From NCBI GenBank assembly GCA_002331025.1, contig DCYG01000044.1, positions 158,701 through 169,019 on the forward strand: DNA of 10,319 bases, given 5' to 3'. The notes beneath the pieces were generated by a model. That model was not told where the DNA came from, made no database searches, and was given only the letters and a program-made list of their open reading frames with translations. Both the position numbers and the translations under genes were made by a program. Below, one piece after another: positions 6,603 to 10,319 of the stretch (positions within the stretch are counted from its first letter, which is position 1; each line of letters begins with the position of its first letter). This DNA comes from Firmicutes bacterium UBA2116. Its GTDB lineage: Bacteria > Bacillota > Clostridia > Tissierellales > Sedimentibacteraceae.

Positions 6603-7883
6603 CTATTCTTCATTTACTATATTTGATTCTATTATAACCGGTAGATTTAAGCTTGTAAGCTGCTTGAAAAAACGCCTCTGTATTTCAGTGCTCACAAATG
6701 CCGACGTAAAGCTGATTCTCAATTTGTTTTCATAAGAACATACACATGCCTGCAGTTTGTTTGTGCTGACGAATATGTCAAATGACGATATAAACTGCTT
6801 GATTTCATCCGGAACTACAACCTTTCCCACATTTGACAATGTTGATGTATAGCTTCTGTCCACAACGCTGTTAGCTATCTTTAAGGCTATATCCTTTATG
6901 CCGAGGGGGATTGCTCTAAGCAAAAAATTGTGCTCTAAGGATGAAAGGTTGTTTATTCTTTTAGCTAATATTTCCTCAGTAAGATTTTCCTTAAATTCTT
7001 TTTTCAAATGCTCAATTACTTCTCTTAAATCACTGCTTCCGGCTGCAAAATTATAGCTTACGTTAATAACTCCAAAAAAATTTCTTGCGGTTTCCGAATA
7101 AAAATAATTTCTTAAATTAACAGGAATACTTAGAACAACCGATCTTTTTTTATGTCTGATCGGTATTTCTTCATTTATGGCGCACATTAAAATTGCCGCT
7201 AAAAAAATTGTCAGAGATGTATTATATTCCTTTACCTTTTGTATTATAGAATCTACAGGAACAAGTCCTTCAATTACACTTATTCTATATTCCGGAATTT
7301 TCATTCCACGAAGCTTATACGCTGTGACGCTTTTCTTTTTAACACCCACGGCTGAGGAGGAATAATATTTTTGAAAGCTGTCATCCATTTTCTGAGCTAC
7401 CGACGCTTCTATATCCAAGTGAGGAATTTTATCTTTAAATTTATACTCGTATTTTATGATTATGTAATGAAAAATAAGAGTCTTAAAAAATTGAAGAGCT
7501 CCTGCTCCGTCAGACAAAGCGTGGTAAACCTCAAAGCTTATCCTTTTTTTATAATACATAACCCTGAAAAGCAATGTTTTATTGTTTTTATCATATAGAG
7601 GCGAGCATGGCGGAAGATTCTCCTCCATTACCATCGGCTTAAAATGACTCATTTCAAAATAATACCAAAACAAGCCGCTTTTAATTATTGATTTATATAA
7701 CGGAAATGCATCTACCGTTATATTTAAAGCATTCTGCAGCGCATTTTTATCGACACTATCATATAGTTCACATGCAAATCTGAAAACCTTCGTGTCACTT
7801 TTCTTGCTGTTGGGCGGAAAGATTTTAGCTGCATTGTCTAATTTTTTCCAATCTGTTACCTTTTTATTTTTCAATTGTTTCAC
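6603..7883 (-). CDS. Alcohol acetyltransferase / condensation-domain-like acyltransferase
   Basis: This protein of about 426 residues carries the HxxxD active-site motif of the BAHD/condensation/WS-DGAT superfamily as YHALSDGAG (His121, Asp125), where His is the general base for acyl transfer to an alcohol or amine. The opening DWKKLDNAAKIFPP and the later SLSIPVNLR-like (VLSIPVNLR) and STLSNVGKV segments fit proteins annotated as alcohol acetyltransferases in Firmicutes. No carrier-protein or adenylation domain is nearby, so it is not part of a classical NRPS. The GTG start at 7883 overlaps the hydrolase gene by 20 nt. A TTG at 7874 with GGGGTG upstream is an alternative start that shortens the protein by three residues. 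Tight coupling to the hydrolase suggests a shared substrate. The actual donor and acceptor are unknown. Confidence 0.75.
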   Translation of the reverse strand: MKQLKNKKVTDWKKLDNAAKIFPPNSKKSDTKVFRFACELYDSVDKNALQNALNITVDAFPLYKSIIKSGLFWYYFEMSHFKPMVMEENLPPCSPLYDKNNKTLLFRVMYYKKRISFEVYHALSDGAGALQFFKTLIFHYIIIKYEYKFKDKIPHLDIEASVAQKMDDSFQKYYSSSAVGVKKKSVTAYKLRGMKIPEYRISVIEGLVPVDSIIQKVKEYNTSLTIFLAAILMCAINEEIPIRHKKRSVVLSIPVNLRNYFYSETARNFFGVINVSYNFAAGSSDLREVIEHLKKEFKENLTEEILAKRINNLSSLEHNFLLRAIPLGIKDIALKIANSVVDRSYTSTLSNVGKVVVPDEIKQFISSFDIFVSTNKLQACVCSYENKLRISFTSAFVSTEIQRRFFKQLTSLNLPVIIESNIVNEE

Positions 7884-8796
7884 CCCGTTGTCTGTTGAGA
7901 AAACTGTTTATAATTTCATAGCTTAACCTAACCTGAGGAAATCTCAAGGGTAGAGCAAAATAACCGTGAAGTGCATCCTTAACCCTGTATATTGAAACAT
8001 AATTTCCTGCTTCTCTAAGCATTTTACCGTACTCTTCCCCCTCATCCCTGAGCGGACAATATTCTGCCGTTATAATAAGTGTAGCAGGCTGTTCTGATAA
8101 ATCCTTTGCCAATAAAGGTGCAAAATATGGACTTTCCAAATCTTCTTTTTTGCTTATATATAAGTCCATATAATCATTAATTCTTTTAGAAGTAAGAAGA
8201 TAATCCGTTCCATAATCGTGAACCGATTGAAACGGTGAAGTTTCGCTGTGGTCATTGAATGTGGCCGGATAAATTAATATTTGGCTGTCAATTTTAAATT
8301 CGTTACGTTCCTTCGCTAAAAGCGACAGACAGGCAGATAAATTCCCTCCGGCACTGTCACCTATCAGTGTAACCTTTCCGTTGTTAATTTCTTTGTTTGT
8401 AATAAAAAGCTTTGCAACCTGATAGCAATCCTCCAATCCTGCCGGAAAGGGATTCTCCGGTGCAAGCCTGTAATCTACTGACACTACCTTGTGATTTGTC
8501 ATTTTGGCCATATTGGCACAAACTTTACTATAGCTGTCAATATTACCTGCAACCCAACCGCCGCCATGGAAAAATAACAGAACAGGAAAATCGCCCTCTC
8601 CCTCAGGCGAAAAAATTCTTACGGGAATCGCATGTCTGCCGGAATCAACGGCACAATCCCATGTATTGTATAAGGGCTTTAAAGATTTATTAGCTAAATT
8701 AACTAAATTCCTATATTGTAAATAATTTTTCTTTATATCAAACTCTCTGTAGGATATAGCTTTTAACGCTGCTCTTACTACTTTATTTATAGCCAT
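7864..8796 (-). CDS. HSL-family alpha/beta hydrolase (esterase/lipase-like)
   Basis: The 310-residue protein has the hormone-sensitive-lipase hallmarks: HGGGW at 77-81 (oxyanion hole), YRLAPENPFPAG at 109-120, the nucleophile elbow GDSAGGN with Ser148, and His277 in ALHGY. Family members hydrolyse short and medium acyl esters. At the position of the catalytic Asp (motif DPLxD, 30 residues before the His in characterised members) it reads CPLRD, so Cys247 replaces the acid. Asp251 or a neighbouring acidic residue might compensate, or activity may be altered. There is no signal peptide, so it is probably cytosolic. The start at 8796 is supported by TGAGG 6 nt upstream. It is the first gene of the operon, and its 3' end overlaps the acyltransferase-like gene by 20 nt. 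Confidence 0.85.
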   Translation of the reverse strand: MAINKVVRAALKAISYREFDIKKNYLQYRNLVNLANKSLKPLYNTWDCAVDSGRHAIPVRIFSPEGEGDFPVLLFFHGGGWVAGNIDSYSKVCANMAKMTNHKVVSVDYRLAPENPFPAGLEDCYQVAKLFITNKEINNGKVTLIGDSAGGNLSACLSLLAKERNEFKIDSQILIYPATFNDHSETSPFQSVHDYGTDYLLTSKRINDYMDLYISKKEDLESPYFAPLLAKDLSEQPATLIITAEYCPLRDEGEEYGKMLREAGNYVSIYRVKDALHGYFALPLRFPQVRLSYEIINSFLNRQRGETIEK

Positions 8797-8826
8797 AATA
8801 ACCTCAATTTATTAATTTTATTATTT

Positions 8827-8900
8827 TATATCATATCTGAGCCGAGTGCAGCGCAAGCTCGCTTGCATTGCCGAGGTGATGGTATGATATATGCATTATA
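8827..8900. repeat. GC-rich palindromic repeat, copy 1 (MITE/REP-like)
   Basis: Outer arms TATATCATA (8827-8835) and TATGATATA (8883-8891) are inverted repeats. Inside is a second hairpin centred on GCAAG-CTCG-CTTGC (8853-8866), extendable by TGC/GCA pairs, with GCCGAG at both 8841-8846 and 8870-8875. The GC-rich core stands out from the AT-rich surroundings. Positions 8846-8900 match the reverse complement of 10265-10319 at 53 of 55 bases. It is a dispersed non-coding element, either a miniature inverted-repeat element or a structured leader. It lies in the 5' region of the hydrolase operon. Confidence 0.8.
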
Positions 8901-8923
8901 TATATAAAAAATATATGTGTCCA
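8895..8923 (-). promoter_or_regulatory. Promoter for the hydrolase/acyltransferase operon
   Basis: On the minus strand TGGACA (8923-8918; 5 of 6 to consensus) is followed after 17 nt by a perfect TATAAT (8900-8895). The -10 lies inside the conserved repeat and the -35 outside it. A transcript starting near 8888 would carry almost the whole palindrome as a leader of about 90 nt before the ATG at 8796. Confidence 0.6.
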
Positions 8924-8967
8924 CAAATATTTGAATTTCTAACTATAATTTTAATTTCAGTATTCTG

Positions 8968-8996
8968 TTGACATTTTAAACTATTATATTTACAAT
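8968..8996 (+). promoter_or_regulatory. Sigma-A promoter for rubredoxin
   Basis: A perfect TTGACA (8968-8973) is followed after 17 nt by TACAAT (8991-8996; 5 of 6). Transcription would begin near 9003. The start codon at 9033 follows GAGGAGG (9019-9025) with 7 nt spacing, so strong expression is expected. Confidence 0.75.
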
Positions 8997-9032
8997 ATTA
9001 TGTAAGTATAATATAGAAGAGGAGGAAACAAT

Positions 9033-9191
9033 ATGCAAAAATACGTTTGTGATGCATGTGGTTATGTATATGATCCTGCAGAGGGAGATCCTGATAACGG
9101 TATAGCTCCGGGAACATCTTTTGATGACCTTCCGGAAGATTGGGTATGCCCGTTGTGTGGAGTTGGTAAAGACGAATTTTCACCGGAATAA
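9033..9191 (+). CDS. Rubredoxin
   Basis: The 52-residue protein matches classical rubredoxins end to end. Two knuckles, CDACG (Cys6, Cys9) and CPLCG (Cys39, Cys42), bind a single iron. The family-typical YDPAEGD, GIAPGT, FDDLPEDWVCP and KDEF segments are present. Rubredoxin is a small cytosolic one-electron carrier that in anaerobes supplies oxygen- and superoxide-reducing enzymes. It stands alone here, with its own strong promoter, ribosome binding site and terminator, so its partner is elsewhere in the genome. Confidence 0.96.
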   Translation: MQKYVCDACGYVYDPAEGDPDNGIAPGTSFDDLPEDWVCPLCGVGKDEFSPE

Positions 9192-9197
9192 ATTGTA

Positions 9198-9238
9198 AAA
9201 GACTGTGAGCTTCCCCCCTTTTGAAGCTCACAGTCTTT
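9198..9238. terminator. Strong bidirectional intrinsic terminator
   Basis: A perfect 16-bp stem (9198-9213 with 9223-9238) closes a 9-nt loop. It lies just after the rubredoxin stop and just before the end of the convergent lipoprotein gene. Each strand ends the hairpin in a short U-run (3-4 T), so it can stop transcription from both sides. Confidence 0.85.
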
Positions 9239-9251
9239 ATCAGTAATTGAA

Positions 9252-9743
9252 TTATTCGGTTTTTTCAACTTGCGATGCCTGGATACTCAAATTCTTATCA
9301 GATATGTTATAGGTTATAATGATTGTTATACCATCATCGTTGCTTCCCGTATAAGATATTGAATCATCATATTTCGCATCATATGAATCCTTGCCGAAAT
9401 CAGATTTAGCCTTTTCATAATAAGTGTTAAAATCTTTTTCACCGGCTTCTTCTATTATAATGAGCACATACTTATCACTTTTTACAGAGCTTGATATTTT
9501 TCCACCCTTAAATTCAGGAATCTTTTTTGCGATTTCCGAATCAGGCCATTCATTTCCACCAAATGTTACGTCCCCTTCTTCTCCTTTAATGGTAACCTCA
9601 TCACCGTCAATATCTACATTGCCCCCTAAGACACTTTCCACAAATTTTTCGGTAACCTTTTCTTCCATCTTCTGTCTAGCTCCACAACCTGCCGGCATAG
9701 ATACAATAACTATTAATAAAACAATAAATATGACTTTCCTCAT
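9252..9743 (-). CDS. Small lipoprotein (DUF6591-like)
   Basis: The 163-residue protein starts with a short basic, strongly hydrophobic signal and MPAGC, with Cys20 as the likely lipidated residue after signal peptidase II cleavage. The -3 position is Pro, which is unusual. The mature part is acidic, with a VDIDGDEVTIKGEEGDVTFGG segment and the phrase EWPDSEIAKKIPEFKGGKI, and no known catalytic motif. This resembles a clostridial lipoprotein family that I recall as DUF6591; that name is tentative. It should sit on the outer face of the cell membrane. The start is supported by GAGGGGG overlapping the stop codon of the upstream membrane gene (12 nt apart), so the two are probably co-transcribed and translationally close. 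Function is unknown. Confidence 0.75.
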   Translation of the reverse strand: MRKVIFIVLLIVIVSMPAGCGARQKMEEKVTEKFVESVLGGNVDIDGDEVTIKGEEGDVTFGGNEWPDSEIAKKIPEFKGGKISSSVKSDKYVLIIIEEAGEKDFNTYYEKAKSDFGKDSYDAKYDDSISYTGSNDDGITIIITYNISDKNLSIQASQVEKTE

Positions 9744-9755
9744 GGTAATCCCCCT

Positions 9756-10103
9756 CTATTTAATTAATGTATAATTCCCTATGATGGGCAATTTTTTTGC
9801 TTTTCCTCCGAGTCCGTTTACGATGCCCATTATTCCTAATATTAATATTGTCACTGCAAAAATAGGCAGTAATATCCATCCTATTACGGGAATAAACCCC
9901 AATATGATATTACCGATTATCCCTGCCAGCAATAACATTAATGCCTGATTGGCATGAAACTTACCAAACTTTGAATCAGGGCAGGCGATTAGAGGCAAAA
10001 AGAAAATTATATAGGATAGTCCGGCAATAGTTTTGTTTTTTTCGATGTCCTGTAAATCCAATTCTTCTTGGTTGTTATCATTTTCTAAAAACTCCTGTGA
10101 CAT
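9756..10103 (-). CDS. DUF4870/Tic20-like small membrane protein
   Basis: The 115-residue protein has an acidic 22-residue cytoplasmic N-terminus and three hydrophobic helices (about 25-41, 53-72 and 74-97). The motif KFGKFHANQALML between helices 1 and 2 and GFIPVIGWILLPIF before helix 3 are typical of DUF4870-type proteins, which share a fold with Tic20/HOATZ-like membrane proteins. Their biochemical role is not established. The ATG at 10103 follows GGAGG at 5 nt. It is the first gene of a two-gene unit with the lipoprotein. Confidence 0.78.
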   Translation of the reverse strand: MSQEFLENDNNQEELDLQDIEKNKTIAGLSYIIFFLPLIACPDSKFGKFHANQALMLLLAGIIGNIILGFIPVIGWILLPIFAVTILILGIMGIVNGLGGKAKKLPIIGNYTLIK

Positions 10104-10132
10104 ATTAACCTCCGATTAAAATAATTTTCTTT

Positions 10133-10141
10133 ATTATATCA
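10133..10141 (-). promoter_or_regulatory. Extended -10 promoter for the DUF4870/lipoprotein pair
   Basis: On the minus strand the sequence TGATATAAT gives a perfect TATAAT with the extended TGn motif. No convincing -35 is present at 16-18 nt. The start would be near 10126, leaving a leader of about 23 nt. Confidence 0.5.
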
Positions 10142-10161
10142 ATAAACATCTCCGGCTGTAA

Positions 10162-10176
10162 TCACCCTGAGGGTGA
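10162..10176. promoter_or_regulatory. Small inverted repeat upstream of the DUF4870 promoter
   Basis: TCACCC and GGGTGA pair perfectly around a TGA loop. It lies at roughly -36 to -50 of the minus-strand promoter, a usual place for an operator or activator site. On the plus strand it is followed by ATTTTTA and could instead act as a weak terminator for incoming transcription. The two cannot be separated from sequence alone. Confidence 0.35.
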
Positions 10177-10242
10177 ATTTTTAGGATAACGGGTATAAAA
10201 ATAGGGTTATATTAATTTTTTGACGAATTTTTTATAACTTTA

Positions 10243-10270
10243 TTGAACATGAAATAAAATATGTTATAAT
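10243..10270 (+). promoter_or_regulatory. Candidate promoter reading into repeat copy 2
   Basis: TTGAAC (10243-10248) is followed after 16 nt by a perfect TATAAT (10265-10270). As in copy 1, the -10 lies at the inner edge of the conserved repeat and the -35 outside it. Transcription would run rightwards through the palindrome and out of the window, presumably towards a plus-strand gene. Confidence 0.5.
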
Positions 10271-10319
10271 ACATATATCATACCATCGCCTCGGCAATGC
10301 AAGCGAGCTTGCGCTGCAC
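10265..10319. repeat. GC-rich palindromic repeat, copy 2, inverted (runs off window)
   Basis: This is the reverse complement of 8846-8900 with 2 differences in 55 bases. It is cut by the window end in the middle of the palindrome. The missing part is predicted to resemble TCGGCTCAGATATGATATA, the complement of 8827-8845. With copy 1 it forms an inverted pair about 1.5 kb apart, flanking rubredoxin, the lipoprotein and the DUF4870-like gene. Confidence 0.8.

Noticed and set aside
7141..7598. Plus-strand frames opposite the acyltransferase gene (7177-7365, 7371-7598)
   Set aside because: They lie wholly within the recognised minus-strand gene and have no plausible ribosome sites or domains.
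8998..9268. Minus-strand frames opposite rubredoxin
   Set aside because: They are the complement of the rubredoxin gene and its terminator, and their sequence follows from it.
8827..10319. Composite transposon bounded by the inverted repeats
   Set aside because: No transposase or fragment of one lies between the copies, and the enclosed genes are ordinary housekeeping or membrane genes.

Overview
This is an AT-rich window with strong Shine-Dalgarno sites (GGAGG type) and sigma-A-like promoters. It reads as an anaerobic low-GC Gram-positive bacterium, most likely class Clostridia. The evidence is a 4-hydroxybutyrate/butyrate-type CoA-transferase, a sigma-54 (PAS/AAA+/TyrR-type HTH) activator beside a GntP permease, a stand-alone rubredoxin, and several clostridial membrane protein families. 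The genus cannot be fixed from the sequence.

Layout. Positions 1-917 (-) hold the N-terminal two thirds of an acetyl-CoA hydrolase/4-hydroxybutyrate CoA-transferase family enzyme. Upstream of it, 1035-1892 (-) is a GntP-family permease. From 1972 (+) runs a divergent sigma-54-dependent regulator. Both the permease and the regulator lack their 5' ends and meet at about 1926-1945, as if one deletion removed both gene starts and the promoter region between them. A bidirectional terminator (3256-3291) separates the regulator from a convergent guanine deaminase (3314-4652, -). The deaminase has a good promoter and ribosome binding site, but its first 47 codons are one frame away from the rest, so a frameshift is present. 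Divergent from it is a membrane-anchored leucine-rich-repeat protein (4848-5894, +).

A three-gene minus-strand operon follows (8796 to 5929): an HSL-type alpha/beta hydrolase, an HxxxD acyltransferase/condensation-like protein, and a zinc-ribbon membrane protein resembling DUF6320. The first two genes overlap, and the second and third are 11 nt apart. This arrangement suggests an uncharacterised acyl-ester pathway at the membrane. The hydrolase has Cys where the HSL family has its catalytic Asp.

Upstream of that operon is a GC-rich palindromic repeat (8827-8900). An almost identical inverted copy lies at the right edge (10265-10319). Each copy carries a TATAAT hexamer at its inner edge with a plausible -35 outside it, so both would be transcribed into the palindrome. 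Between the copies lie a rubredoxin (9033-9191, +) with its own promoter and a strong terminator, and a minus-strand pair made of a DUF4870-like membrane protein and a lipoprotein.

The observations most worth checking are the double truncation at about 1930, the inverted repeat pair with built-in -10 elements, the hydrolase/acyltransferase/zinc-ribbon operon with its altered catalytic residue, and the frameshift in guanine deaminase.
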